Source of the DNA: JASGIT01 sp047601665
GTDB lineage: Bacteria > Pseudomonadota > Gammaproteobacteria > Burkholderiales > Burkholderiaceae_C
Direction of reading: 5' to 3'
Assembly: GCA_047601665.1 (NCBI GenBank)
Contig: JASGIT010000001.1
Coordinates: 3,968,001-4,032,000, forward strand
DNA length: 64,000 bases
How positions within the stretch are numbered: the first letter of the stretch is position 1; each line of letters starts with the position of its first letter. The notes below the pieces were generated by a model. The model was given only the letters and a program-made list of their open reading frames with translations. It did not search any database and was not told the origin of the DNA. Positions 34,417 through 41,851 of the stretch are shown one piece after another. A program made the position numbers and the translations under genes.

Positions 34417-34452
34417 TTGAATCATGATTCAAACAAAAAGGCAACCATGGTT
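34417..34452. promoter_or_regulatory. CI/Cro operators
   Basis: A perfect 16-bp palindrome TTGAATCATGATTCAA (34417-34432) and a related site AACCATGGTT (34443-34452) between the cro and cI genes. A near copy of the first lies at 38390. Confidence 0.75.
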
Positions 34453-34478
34453 CACTCTCTACTCGACAGACTTAAAGC

Positions 34479-35156
34479 ATGATTGACTACGCCGCAAGGC
34501 TGAATGCCGCCCTGAAGCACGCCGAGATGGATGTGACGGCGCTAGCCAAAGCGCTTGACATCACCTACCAGGGCGTGAAGCGGGTTGTTGATGGCAAATC
34601 AAAAGCCTTCAGCGCAACGAACCATGAGCGGGCAGCTGCTCTGCTTGGCGTCTCGTCCCTTTGGCTTGCCACTGGCGAAGGGGCGATGAAAGGCGACAGC
34701 GATGCAACGAACACCGTACTACCCCAAGGCAACGTCAGCACAGGCCCAGACCTGCGCAGCAAGGTTCCACTGATCTCATGGGTTCGCGCAAGAGAGTGGT
34801 GCGAAGCATCTGACCCATTTCAACCCAGCGATGCAGAGCGATGGTTGGATTGCCCCGTCAGCCACAGCAACGGTACTTTTGCCCTGCGCGTGCGCGGCGA
34901 CTCCATGACCGCCCCCAGCGGGGCCGGCCGCACCTACCCTGAAGGCTGCATCATCTTCGTAGACCCTGAACGCCTCGCGCCCGTCAATGGCGATCGTGTA
35001 GTTGCTTGCTTGGAGGGCTCGCACGAAGTGACGTTCAAGGTCTACAAGAACGAAGATGGTCGGCAGTGGCTCATGCCCCTCAACCCCCAGCATGAGCCTA
35101 TCCGAGAGCCTTTTCGAGTATTGGGAACAGTGCTCGGGAAATGGGAAGACGGGTAA
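34479..35156 (+). CDS. CI-type prophage repressor with S24 peptidase domain
   Basis: A 225-residue repressor: N-terminal HTH (MDVTALAKALDITYQGVKRV) and C-terminal LexA-like peptidase with the nucleophile in LRVRGDSMTAP (Ser about 142) and the general base Lys near 187 in EVTFKVYKN. RecA-induced self-cleavage would lift repression. It heads a plus-strand cargo cassette. Confidence 0.9.
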   Translation: MIDYAARLNAALKHAEMDVTALAKALDITYQGVKRVVDGKSKAFSATNHERAAALLGVSSLWLATGEGAMKGDSDATNTVLPQGNVSTGPDLRSKVPLISWVRAREWCEASDPFQPSDAERWLDCPVSHSNGTFALRVRGDSMTAPSGAGRTYPEGCIIFVDPERLAPVNGDRVVACLEGSHEVTFKVYKNEDGRQWLMPLNPQHEPIREPFRVLGTVLGKWEDG

Positions 35157-35324
35157 TGCAAGCGCCGACCAGCGGCAGGGTAGCGGATCGCCAAGCGGAA
35201 CCATCCACACACTTTGAGGTACTTGGCAAGGTGCTGACCGCTTGGCGCAGTGAGCAGTTTTAGGAACTACTAGCGCCAAGCCATTGGCGCACCTAAAATG
35301 CAACCTTCGCTTACACAATACACC

Positions 35325-35795
35325 ATGCAGAAACCTCTCTTCATAGCCGCAGTCTTGGCTCTTACCGCCTGCACACCCTACACCTCCAGCGGTCTGCTGG
35401 GCGGCTTCTCGGAAACTCGCCGCGCCGATGACGTGTACGTCGTGCGCTTCCAGGGCAACGGCTTCACCAGCCAGGATTCTGTAGACGACATGGTGTTTTT
35501 GCGCGCAGCCGAGCTGACGCTGGAGAAGGGCTACACCCACTTCGCCATCATTTCCGAGAAGTCGGGCGCTGACCACGCATTCATTCCGACCGCTTCACAG
35601 AGCTACACCACCGGTACTGTCAACCAGTGGGGAGGCTTCCAAGCTCGAACCACAACCACTGGTGGTACGCCATTAATGATTCGCTATCCCAAGGCATCCT
35701 TAACCATCGGCATGTCGCGCGAGCCCGTGGTGATGGGACAGAAGCTGATTGATGCTCAATCCGTCGTTGATGACCTGGGCAAGAAGGTTAAGTAG
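35325..35795 (+). CDS. CC0125/CC1285-family lipoprotein
   Basis: A 156-residue lipoprotein: signal MQKPLFIAAVLALTACTPYT with lipobox LTAC, then VYVVRFQGNGFTSQDSVDD and FLRAAELTLEKGYTHFAII, the family signature. ATG 35325 is chosen because it gives the signal peptide; 35298 is in frame upstream. A lysogenic-conversion role is possible as it follows the repressor. Function unknown. Confidence 0.8.
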   Translation: MQKPLFIAAVLALTACTPYTSSGLLGGFSETRRADDVYVVRFQGNGFTSQDSVDDMVFLRAAELTLEKGYTHFAIISEKSGADHAFIPTASQSYTTGTVNQWGGFQARTTTTGGTPLMIRYPKASLTIGMSREPVVMGQKLIDAQSVVDDLGKKVK

Positions 35796-35834
35796 CAGTC
35801 CCTGAGCTTGGAAGAATTCTCAATAGGAGACCCC

Positions 35835-35942
35835 ATGAAAACCATCATCGCCCTAATCCTCGCTGCCTTCGCCCACTCTGGCGGCACTGACAGCCAAGGC
35901 TGCCATGTCGACCACCGTACCGGCGTTCGCCATTGCCATTGA
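35835..35942 (+). CDS. Secreted Cys/His microprotein (35 aa)
   Basis: Reads MKTIIALILAAFAHSGGTDS then QGCHVDHRTGVRHCH. A hydrophobic signal-like start is followed by a C-terminal CH...TG...HCH motif found at the ends of various secreted proteins, possibly metal-binding. An AGGAG site stands 9 bases before the ATG. It lies between a lipoprotein gene and another microprotein. Confidence 0.5.
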   Translation: MKTIIALILAAFAHSGGTDSQGCHVDHRTGVRHCH

Positions 35943-35950
35943 TGTAATGC

Positions 35951-36061
35951 ATGAAACCCCACCTCACCATCCTCACCGCCGCTGCCGCCCTCGCCTGCTC
36001 TCCCGCCTTCGCCAAGGGCGGCAGCCGCACCAACTACGGCGGCGGCATCGGAGAAGGTTAA
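35951..36061 (+). CDS. Secreted Gly-rich microprotein (36 aa)
   Basis: Signal-like MKPHLTILTAAAALACSPAF followed by AKGGSRTNYGGGIGEG. Begins 8 bp after the previous microprotein stop. Short Gly-rich exported proteins of this type occur near phage repressors, but I recognise no function. Confidence 0.5.
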   Translation: MKPHLTILTAAAALACSPAFAKGGSRTNYGGGIGEG

Positions 36062-36087
36062 GCGGCTGAGATTTTTAGGAGAGAGGG

Positions 36088-36876
36088 ATGAAGACTATTG
36101 CCGCTTTGCTCTTGGCAGCATGTGCACCCGTTGCGCTCGCAGCGACGATCTACACCACTTCCGCAGACGGGACCCAACTCGCGACCATCGATTCTGTTAC
36201 GGGAGCGGGTACGACCATCGGTTCGTTTGGACTGTCGAGTTGCTTTTCCCTGGCCTTTGACACCAATGGAACGATGTATGTGGCGTGTGGCAGCAACCTG
36301 TATACCGGCGACCCAGCCTCTGGAGCATTGACCTTGGTGGGCCCTGTAGCCTCCAACGTCTTCTACGGCATGGAATTCGACTCGTCCGGCCAACTATGGA
36401 GCGTGGGCAACAACACTCTGTACAGGATAAACAAGGCCACTGGCGCCGCCACTTTGGCCGGAACCATGGCCGGTGTATCCAACACGATGGACATTGCCTT
36501 TGCCCCAGGCGGCGTTCTATACCTTGTCGATGGCAGTTCCAACTTGTTCACCGTGAACACAGCCACGGCCACCGCCACCCTGGTAGGTTCCATGGGGACG
36601 GGCATTATGGGCCTGATGGCGGACCCAGCGGGCGCGCTTTATGCCATCTCCTACACCAGCCCAGGCAGTCTCTTTCGAGTGAACACCGCCACCGCGGCTC
36701 TTACGCCAGTGGGCTCCGATACCGGCCTTTCACTCCCACACGGGGGATCATTCGGCATCGCAGCAGTTCCGTCGGTCATAACTCCAGTTGGCATCCCCAC
36801 CTTGACTCAATGGGCCTTGATCGGGCTGTCGTCCATCCTAGCCATGCTGGGCATCTCGAGGATGCGGCGGTGCTAG
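36088..36876 (+). CDS. IPTL-CTERM surface-sorted repeat protein
   Basis: A 262-residue exported protein: signal peptide (1-18, MKTIAALLLAACAPVALA), then beta-propeller-like repeats with the pattern G-x-L-Y-x-x-x-x-T-A-T-A-x-x-x-x-V-G-S, and a C-terminal sorting tail: IPTLTQWALIGLSSILAMLG, ISRMRRC. The tail matches IPTL-CTERM, which is processed by an exosortase (XrtH type) encoded elsewhere. This makes a host-dependent surface protein carried by the element. The GGAGAG site precedes the ATG. Confidence 0.8.
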   Translation: MKTIAALLLAACAPVALAATIYTTSADGTQLATIDSVTGAGTTIGSFGLSSCFSLAFDTNGTMYVACGSNLYTGDPASGALTLVGPVASNVFYGMEFDSSGQLWSVGNNTLYRINKATGAATLAGTMAGVSNTMDIAFAPGGVLYLVDGSSNLFTVNTATATATLVGSMGTGIMGLMADPAGALYAISYTSPGSLFRVNTATAALTPVGSDTGLSLPHGGSFGIAAVPSVITPVGIPTLTQWALIGLSSILAMLGISRMRRC

Positions 36877-36956
36877 CGCCGATCCGGTGCGGCCTGTAGG
36901 TGGACAAGGGCCTACGCCACCATGGGAGTGGCGCAAGCAATCGTCAGTTATTAAAA

Positions 36957-37838
36957 ATGCCGGCGTGCCATAAGGCCACAGATTTGGAGATTTTTTTGAC
37001 AAAAAATAAATTCCCTGAGCAACTTGGCTTATTTAAAGGCGAGCTCCAGCCAATTGGGAAACCAGATGATGCCGTGAGAATAAACAGTGGGGACAGCAGC
37101 TATGTGGTATACGTTGATGAGAGCGGTGACCATGGAATGCAAAAACTAGATGCCAATTATCCAGTCTTCGTCTTGGCCTTCTGCGTATTCCACAAGAAAT
37201 ACTATTCAGAAAATGTAGTGCCGGCACTACAAAAATTCAAGTTTCGACATTTCGGGCACGACCAAGTAGTGCTCCATGAGCACGAGATCAGAAAAGAAAA
37301 AGGCGCATTCAATTTCTTTAGAAGCAAAGATCATCAACAAGCATTTATTGGTGATCTGAATGCAATAATTTCCGAATCAAATTTCGTGCTTCTAAGTTGT
37401 GTCATTGACAAGTACAAGCTTCAGAAGACGGCAACATCACCCGCTAACTTGTACCATTTGGCTCTGGGCTTCTGCATGGATAGTCTCGTTGATTTTTTGC
37501 GAGAAAAGCAACAGGAGGATTTGACAACTCATGTAATTGTCGAGTGCAGAGGAGCAAAAGAAGATAAAGATTTGGAGCTTGAATTTCGCCGTATATGCGA
37601 TGGAGCGAACAAGTTCGGCTGCAAGCTCCCTCTAAGTATTGTTTTTGGCGACAAGCGAACGAACTCTCACGGCCTTCAGCTTGCCGATCTAGTTGCTCGC
37701 CCAATAGGGATACATCACATCCGTCCCGAGCAACCGAACCGAGCCTTTGACGTACTCAAAGGCAAATTTTTTAGCAAAAATGGCCGCAAAGGAGCCGGTA
37801 CAGGCTTTGAAAGCTGGGGGCTCAAAGTGCATCCATGA
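36957..37838 (+). CDS. DUF3800 protein, AT-rich cargo gene
   Basis: A 293-residue protein with the DUF3800 signature YVVYVDESGDHGMQ near the N-terminus and HGLQLADLVARPIGIHHIR near the C-terminus; the conserved acids suggest an RNase H-like nuclease fold. DUF3800 genes are common in mobile elements and defence regions; no function is proven. Base composition is visibly more AT-rich than all neighbours, showing separate transfer. ATG 36957 is chosen; GTG 36900 is in frame upstream. Confidence 0.8.
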   Translation: MPACHKATDLEIFLTKNKFPEQLGLFKGELQPIGKPDDAVRINSGDSSYVVYVDESGDHGMQKLDANYPVFVLAFCVFHKKYYSENVVPALQKFKFRHFGHDQVVLHEHEIRKEKGAFNFFRSKDHQQAFIGDLNAIISESNFVLLSCVIDKYKLQKTATSPANLYHLALGFCMDSLVDFLREKQQEDLTTHVIVECRGAKEDKDLELEFRRICDGANKFGCKLPLSIVFGDKRTNSHGLQLADLVARPIGIHHIRPEQPNRAFDVLKGKFFSKNGRKGAGTGFESWGLKVHP

Positions 37839-38092
37839 GGCCCAGAAAAGCGAAAGGCCTCGATGAACCCACCGAGGCCTAGCGCCGACCGGGAACCCCC
37901 AATCCACTTGTGCCAATGATACTTAGGCGAGCCTGATAGGTCAACAAGTTAAGTTCAAAAAACGCCTTCGAAAGTGATGTTTTCCAGCAACCTGCATGGA
38001 TGTACAGCTATCTTTTTCATAGTGGAACACAAGGGATGTAGAGGTGTGCACACGTATGCACGCCTACCTTACAGACGTCCACGCCCTTCGTG

Positions 38093-38115
38093 AGCCCGCC
38101 CCGAGCGGGCTTTTT
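38093..38115 (+). terminator. Terminator before a microprotein gene
   Basis: Stem AGCCCGC/GCGGGCT (38093-38099 with 38105-38111) followed by TTTTT. The stretch 37839-38092 holds one further inverted repeat (AGGCCTCG at 37855 and CGAGGCCT at 37873) and no gene I can support. Confidence 0.7.
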
Positions 38116-38124
38116 CATGCGAGC

Positions 38125-38253
38125 ATGAGACCCATGATCTACACCCTCCGCATCACCAAGATCGAGCCTGGCAACCACCTGACCTACTTCCTTCTCACGT
38201 ACCTCTACACCCTGCCCCAGCAGGTGGAGCTTGCACGGGCGCGACGAGGGTAG
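38125..38253 (+). CDS. Possible 42-residue protein between twin terminators
   Basis: Reads MRPMIYTLRITKIEPGNHLT, YFLLTYLYTLPQQVELARAR, RG. The ATG follows a terminator by 10 bp and a second terminator with the same stem lies 38 bp after the stop. No family recognised. Confidence 0.4.
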   Translation: MRPMIYTLRITKIEPGNHLTYFLLTYLYTLPQQVELARARRG

Positions 38254-38290
38254 ACACAGTCGCGCACCACCTTCCATCTCAACTCCTTCC

Positions 38291-38317
38291 AGCCCGCTCC
38301 TGCAGCGGGCTTTTTTT
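38291..38317 (+). terminator. Terminator after the microprotein gene
   Basis: Stem AGCCCGC/GCGGGCT (38291-38297 with 38305-38311) followed by seven T; same stem as the terminator at 38093. Confidence 0.8.
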
Positions 38318-38389
38318 CGTCTGTGCTCTGGCTGGTATGAGAGAGGTGTAGCAAAATTCACCATAAATGAATCATAGTTGGCGTAGTGA

Positions 38390-38405
38390 TTGAATTATGA
38401 TTCAA
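38390..38405. promoter_or_regulatory. Second CI-type operator
   Basis: TTGAATTATGATTCAA differs by one base from the palindrome at 34417; a half-match (TGAATCATAG) lies at about 38368. They precede the 38506 gene, suggesting a second repressor-controlled promoter. Confidence 0.65.
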
Positions 38406-38505
38406 TTCACCCCATCGCAGCACACAACCGCGACACACCCCAGGCCCGGCGGCACGGGGCCTAAGCAGCAGGCGTGTGTGGATTGAAACAACGATGGAGT
38501 GAAAG

Positions 38506-38871
38506 ATGCAAGCCACTACCGCCCAGCAGGGCACCAACAGCCAGGCCGCCCTGCCCCACGCGCCGCAAGGAACCCTGGCCCGCTCGGAATACGCGGCCTT
38601 CTACCTGTGCTCGGCTACCAGGCTGAGTAAGTCTGCAGAGCAGTTGGACACGCTGCATACCAAGCTCCGTGGCCGCCGCGCTGAAGGCAATGGGATACGA
38701 GGTGCGGTCTGGGACGGTTACTGGTTCGTCAACGAAAAGGCCAACGACCGTATCGCCAGCCTGAGCAAACACGGCGGGCTGCTGCACTACGGCTGCCCGG
38801 CAGCGCTAGAGGCCGCCAAGGCCATTGAAGCAGCGCGTGATGCAGCCCTGCTCGCAAAGGTGGCCGCATGA
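38506..38871 (+). CDS. Hypothetical prophage protein
   Basis: A 121-residue protein (MQATTAQQGTNSQAALPHAP) with a basic HTH-like middle (FYLCSATRLSKSAEQLDTLH). It lies downstream of the second CI-like operator behind a GGAG site. Its stop overlaps the next ATG by 4 bp. Function not recognised. Confidence 0.65.
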   Translation: MQATTAQQGTNSQAALPHAPQGTLARSEYAAFYLCSATRLSKSAEQLDTLHTKLRGRRAEGNGIRGAVWDGYWFVNEKANDRIASLSKHGGLLHYGCPAALEAAKAIEAARDAALLAKVAA

Positions 38872-39049
38872 ACACGATCACCACCCTCTTCCGCCTCGCC
38901 GCCATGCGCCGCCGCGCGCTGGCGCAGGCCCCGTCGCTTCTGTGCGGTGGGCCGCCGGCCTGCTCTGGCGCAGCCACCAGACCACGCGCCGCCGACGCCA
39001 CCTGGAGTGCCGCGCCCAGATCGAGCACGCCGCGCAGCAACACAACTGA
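38868..39049 (+). pseudogene. Frameshifted paralogue of the 41605 gene
   Basis: Starts MNTITTLFRLAAMRRR and, after a shift, continues WAAGLLWRSHQTTRRRRHLE and ends AQQHN at 39049. Compared with the intact copy at 41605 it has an extra GC within a GCGC run near 38910, which moves the frame. Read without correction it runs into the next gene as a 191-residue frame. Confidence 0.55.
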
Positions 39050-39116
39050 TTCGCACATCAATCAATCCACTACGAATGGATTGCCAGCGGATTCCTTCCA
39101 CCACGACACTGAGCCC

Positions 39117-39443
39117 ATGCAGCACAATCGCCAACTCATCGACATCGCCGTGGCCGCCAAGCGCTGGCGTGAGGCCCAGCGCCTGCGCCTCGCTGCAGTG
39201 AGCGAGAAGCGCTTGGCGACCGAAGCTGTGAAGGCTTTGTCGACCCTCTTCACGCTGCTGACGCCGGAGCGGCAACGCGAAGATGCCGCAGCAAAGGCCC
39301 TCGGCGCCGCCAAGCGCGAGGAGCGCAAGGCTCTCAAGGTCCTGGCCAAGCTGTGTGATCAGGCCATGCCGGCCGAGGATGTGCTGACGGTGGACGAGGT
39401 GCGCGCGCTGCCGCGCATTGAAGCTACGGAGGTGGTGCGGTGA
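39117..39443 (+). CDS. Hypothetical prophage protein (MQHNRQLIDIAVAAKRW family)
   Basis: A 108-residue, helix-rich, strongly charged protein (RWREAQRLRLAAVSEKRLAT; AKREERKALKVLAKLCDQAM). Its first 23 codons are duplicated at 41852. No family recognised. Confidence 0.55.
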   Translation: MQHNRQLIDIAVAAKRWREAQRLRLAAVSEKRLATEAVKALSTLFTLLTPERQREDAAAKALGAAKREERKALKVLAKLCDQAMPAEDVLTVDEVRALPRIEATEVVR

Positions 39444-39474
39444 CGGGCATGGCGATTCCCACCATGGTTGCACG

Positions 39475-39759
39475 TCATCGAGAGTGCTGCGCCACGTACT
39501 CCCGCAGGACACCATCCATGCGCGACTGCCAGCCATCGCCCGTGCCGCGGAAGTACTCCACGACCTCCGAGCTATACCGAACCGACAGCAGCACCTTGGG
39601 AGACTCCGACTTTGGTCGACCTCCGCGCTTGACCGTCGCGCGCGCCAACATGCCATCCGTCAGCTCCGGCAGTTCGTCGTACTCGGATGCGCCCACCTGG
39701 TGGGCATCCACCCTCGCCAGATCAGAGCCCAAGGAACGGGCCGATGCGTCGTCAGACAT
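39475..39759 (-). CDS. BrnA-type antitoxin
   Basis: A 94-residue protein with the BrnA pattern: DELPELTDGMLARATVKRGG, RPKSESPKVLLSVRYSSEVV, DGWQSRMDGVLREYV. BrnA normally pairs with BrnT, which is missing; here the gene overlaps higA by 8 bp as third gene of a toxin-antitoxin operon. It may act as an extra DNA-binding repressor. Confidence 0.75.
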   Translation of the reverse strand: MSDDASARSLGSDLARVDAHQVGASEYDELPELTDGMLARATVKRGGRPKSESPKVLLSVRYSSEVVEYFRGTGDGWQSRMDGVLREYVAQHSR

Positions 39760-40054
39760 GCGCGGGCTCGTACCGCTGAATGCGGCCCAGTACCGCAGCC
39801 ATCGTATCGCGGGCCACGGCCAGGTCGTAGTCGGACTGCAGGTTGATCCAGCTTTGTGCATCGGTGCCGAAGAAGGCAGCCAGGCGCAAGGCCGTATCGG
39901 CGGTAATGCTGCGCATCCCCTTCACGATCTCGTTGATGCGGCGGGGCGGCACGTCAATGGCCTTGGCCAGGGCGTACTGGCTCAACCTCATCGGGGCCAG
40001 CCATTCCTCCATCAAGATTTCGCCGGGGTGCGGCCACTTGACTTCACGGGTCAT
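39752..40054 (-). CDS. higA: HigA-family antitoxin
   Basis: A 100-residue HTH antitoxin: WPHPGEILMEEWLAPMRLSQ, YALAKAIDVPPRRINEIVKG, RLAAFFGTDAQSWINLQSDYD, the HigA signature. It follows higB by 12 bp, in the toxin-first order of HigBA systems. Confidence 0.92.
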   Translation of the reverse strand: MTREVKWPHPGEILMEEWLAPMRLSQYALAKAIDVPPRRINEIVKGMRSITADTALRLAAFFGTDAQSWINLQSDYDLAVARDTMAAVLGRIQRYEPAHV

Positions 40055-40066
40055 GTCGAACTCCTT

Positions 40067-40345
40067 TCAGTGGTAATCCACGATCTCAACCTGGGCGGCA
40101 TTGCCATCGAGCCAGACGAAGCACACGCGCCACTGGTCGTTGATGCGGATGCTGTACTGCCCCTTGCGATTGCCCTGCAAAGCCTCCAGCCGATTGCCAG
40201 GCGGAACACGCAGGAAGTCCAAGGCGGTCGCCGCATTCAACTGCACCAGCTTGCGCATCGCCACGGCCTCGATGTTGGAGAACCGTGCAACGCGCTTGCC
40301 CAGCATCATTGCCTGGGTGTCCGCGCACTTGAAATCGGTGATCAT
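40067..40345 (-). CDS. higB: HigB-family RNase toxin
   Basis: A 92-residue RelE-fold toxin: MITDFKCADTQAMMLGKRVA, VQLNAATALDFLRVPPGNRL, GQYSIRINDQWRVCFVW. Cuts mRNA at the ribosome when free. ATG 40345 gives the family N-terminus. A nested palindrome lies 8 bp upstream. Confidence 0.92.
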   Translation of the reverse strand: MITDFKCADTQAMMLGKRVARFSNIEAVAMRKLVQLNAATALDFLRVPPGNRLEALQGNRKGQYSIRINDQWRVCFVWLDGNAAQVEIVDYH

Positions 40346-40352
40346 GGGCGAA

Positions 40353-40389
40353 TGATAACGAAAGTCGTTAATAACGTCAACCGTTATCA
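40353..40389. promoter_or_regulatory. HigBA operator
   Basis: Outer arms TGATAACG/CGTTATCA (40353-40360 with 40382-40389) and an inner palindrome CGTTAATAACG (40366-40376) share the same centre (40371). Fits binding by HigA dimers. Confidence 0.7.
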
Positions 40390-40420
40390 ATCTGTGGAGG
40401 TTTTTCCCTTACTGGGGGCA

Positions 40421-40443
40421 AACCGGCGCGGCGCCGGTTTTAA
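40421..40443. terminator. Hairpin downstream of the HigBA promoter region
   Basis: AACCGGCGC/GCGCCGGTT with a single-base loop (40421-40439) followed by TTTAAG on the plus strand. Sits between the converging/diverging units; weak T run. Confidence 0.5.
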
Positions 40444-40512
40444 GGGGGTGGCGTCTGGCGACCCCCTTGTAAGTGAGTGGCACAGCGCTACTCCTTGGGC
40501 TTCTTGGTGGGC

Positions 40513-40731
40513 TTAGGCGGTGCGCACTGATAGGCAAGTAGACAAGGCGCGCCGGATGTCGTGCATGTTGTAGGCCGTCATGGCAACTACAAAAATCAGG
40601 AACACCGCCGTCCCTGTGGGGTTGAGTGACCCCGTGGCAGCGCGGACTAGGCCGTCGATGAAGGACGCGAGCGTCATGGGGATCATCGAAAGAGCCAAAG
40701 TGAAGGTGAGGCCGGCGACGTAGTAGCGCAT
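40513..40731 (-). CDS. Small two-helix membrane protein
   Basis: A 72-residue protein: MRYYVAGLTFTLALSMIPMT and LNPTGTAVFLIFVVAMTAYN form two hydrophobic helices. It lies downstream of the Mnt-like gene on the same strand. Function unknown. Confidence 0.55.
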   Translation of the reverse strand: MRYYVAGLTFTLALSMIPMTLASFIDGLVRAATGSLNPTGTAVFLIFVVAMTAYNMHDIRRALSTCLSVRTA

Positions 40732-40759
40732 GGTATGCCTTTCTGATGAGTGGAGGGAG

Positions 40760-41326
40760 CTACTTGGTGGGTTTCGTGGAGGGATCAGGAGGAGCGCCCT
40801 GCACCACACTACTGCCGCCGAAGCGAACAGGCTGCAAGCTTTTAGTCTGCAAGTCAACAACCCGGCTTGCAAGCTTTTCGATCTCTTCGCTGGATAGCAC
40901 AGCGGTCAGCGGCATTTCGCTCACGATGCGGCTGTAGTAACTCTTGCGCTCCTCGTTGGTGCCATCAATGCGAGGGCCTTCCAGTCGTTTAACTAGATCG
41001 GCCTTTGACATCTTGAGCACAGCGTCTTTCCCGCCCAAGGCAGAGATGCGGTTCTTCAGAAGCATCAGCTCTTGGAGCAGAAGCGATTTGAATACCGCAG
41101 CTCGATCAGCCGGGTCTTTAAGACCCAGTGAAATGCCTACTGCTTCTTCGCCAGCTTCTCCTTCTTGATGCCGCTCTGCGCGGTCTGCAAGCTGGTTGAA
41201 GTGGCTCTGCAGCATGTGCACGACCTCAGCGTTCAGTGTCCTGCTGTTGGCCGACGAAGCCTCTTCAATGCGCGCCTTCAGTTCGGCGGGCAGTCTGATC
41301 TTCATCTGAGGGTCATCGCGGCTCAT
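40760..41326 (-). CDS. Mnt-like ribbon-helix-helix repressor with long C-terminal extension
   Basis: A 188-residue protein whose N-terminus MSRDDPQMKIRLPAELKARI parallels phage P22 Mnt (M-A-R-D-D-P...F-R-M-P), followed by the RHH helices NSRTLNAEVVHML. Mnt contact positions R2 and R10 are kept; H6 and N8 become Gln and Lys. The remaining 140 residues are a charged helical extension not found in Mnt. ATG 41326 is preferred over 41344 because of the Mnt match. Divergent from the 58-residue RHH gene. Confidence 0.8.
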   Translation of the reverse strand: MSRDDPQMKIRLPAELKARIEEASSANSRTLNAEVVHMLQSHFNQLADRAERHQEGEAGEEAVGISLGLKDPADRAAVFKSLLLQELMLLKNRISALGGKDAVLKMSKADLVKRLEGPRIDGTNEERKSYYSRIVSEMPLTAVLSSEEIEKLASRVVDLQTKSLQPVRFGGSSVVQGAPPDPSTKPTK

Positions 41327-41337
41327 GTAGCGATGAT

Positions 41338-41414
41338 AAACCACAGTGGTTTATTCGGGTATTGCACTAAGTGAACCACCGTGGTTTAATTCAATTATGA
41401 ACCACGGTGGTTCA
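41338..41414. promoter_or_regulatory. Three Mnt-like operators between divergent RHH genes
   Basis: Palindromes AAACCACAGTGGTTT (41338-41352), AACCACCGTGGTT (41374-41386) and TGAACCACGGTGGTTCA (41398-41414). All share CCAC-N-GTGG, the core of the P22 mnt operator. Confidence 0.82.
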
Positions 41415-41431
41415 ACTTGAAGGAGCAACAC

Positions 41432-41608
41432 ATGACCCTAGGACGCGGATCGCCAGCAGCCCAGGGGCGGCTGCCGGACGATTTGAAAGCATGGCTGCAA
41501 CACGAGGCGATTGACAACCGCCGCAGCCTCAACAGCGAAATCTTGGTGCGCCTGGAGCAATCCCGCGCGCAGCAACTCGCTCAGCACCCCCAAGGAGCCC
41601 AGGTATGA
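41432..41608 (+). CDS. Arc-like ribbon-helix-helix protein (58 aa)
   Basis: A 58-residue RHH protein: QGRLPDDLKAWLQHEAIDNR, RSLNSEILVRLEQSRAQQLA. Arc of P22 is 53 residues and has the same R-S-x-N-S-E-I helix start. It diverges from the Mnt-like gene across 105 bp holding three operators and has an AAGGAG site. Its stop overlaps the next ATG by 4 bp. Confidence 0.75.
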   Translation: MTLGRGSPAAQGRLPDDLKAWLQHEAIDNRRSLNSEILVRLEQSRAQQLAQHPQGAQV

Positions 41609-41784
41609 CCAGCGCCCTCCTCTTCTTTCGCCTCGCCGCCATGCGCCACCGCGCTGACGCCAGCCTGGTCACCTCGCTGTACTGGGCTGCCGACCTGCTG
41701 TGGCGCAGTCACCAGACCGCGCGCCACCGACGCCAACTGGAGCACCGCGCCCAAGTCAAGCACACCCCACGGCAACACAACTGA
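41605..41784 (+). CDS. Hypothetical prophage protein (59 aa)
   Basis: Reads MTSALLFFRLAAMRHRADAS, LVTSLYWAADLLWRSHQTAR, ending KHTPRQHN. Intact copy of the frameshifted gene at 38868. Amphipathic and basic; may associate with the membrane. No family recognised. Confidence 0.55.
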   Translation: MTSALLFFRLAAMRHRADASLVTSLYWAADLLWRSHQTARHRRQLEHRAQVKHTPRQHN

Positions 41785-41851
41785 TTCGCATATCAATCAA
41801 TCCACTACGAACGGATTGCCTGCGGATTCCTTTCACCAAGACACTGAGCCC

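Noticed and set aside
37855..37880. Terminator after the DUF3800 gene
   Set aside because: AGGCCTCG/CGAGGCCT forms a stem but no T run follows on the plus strand; left as an inverted repeat.
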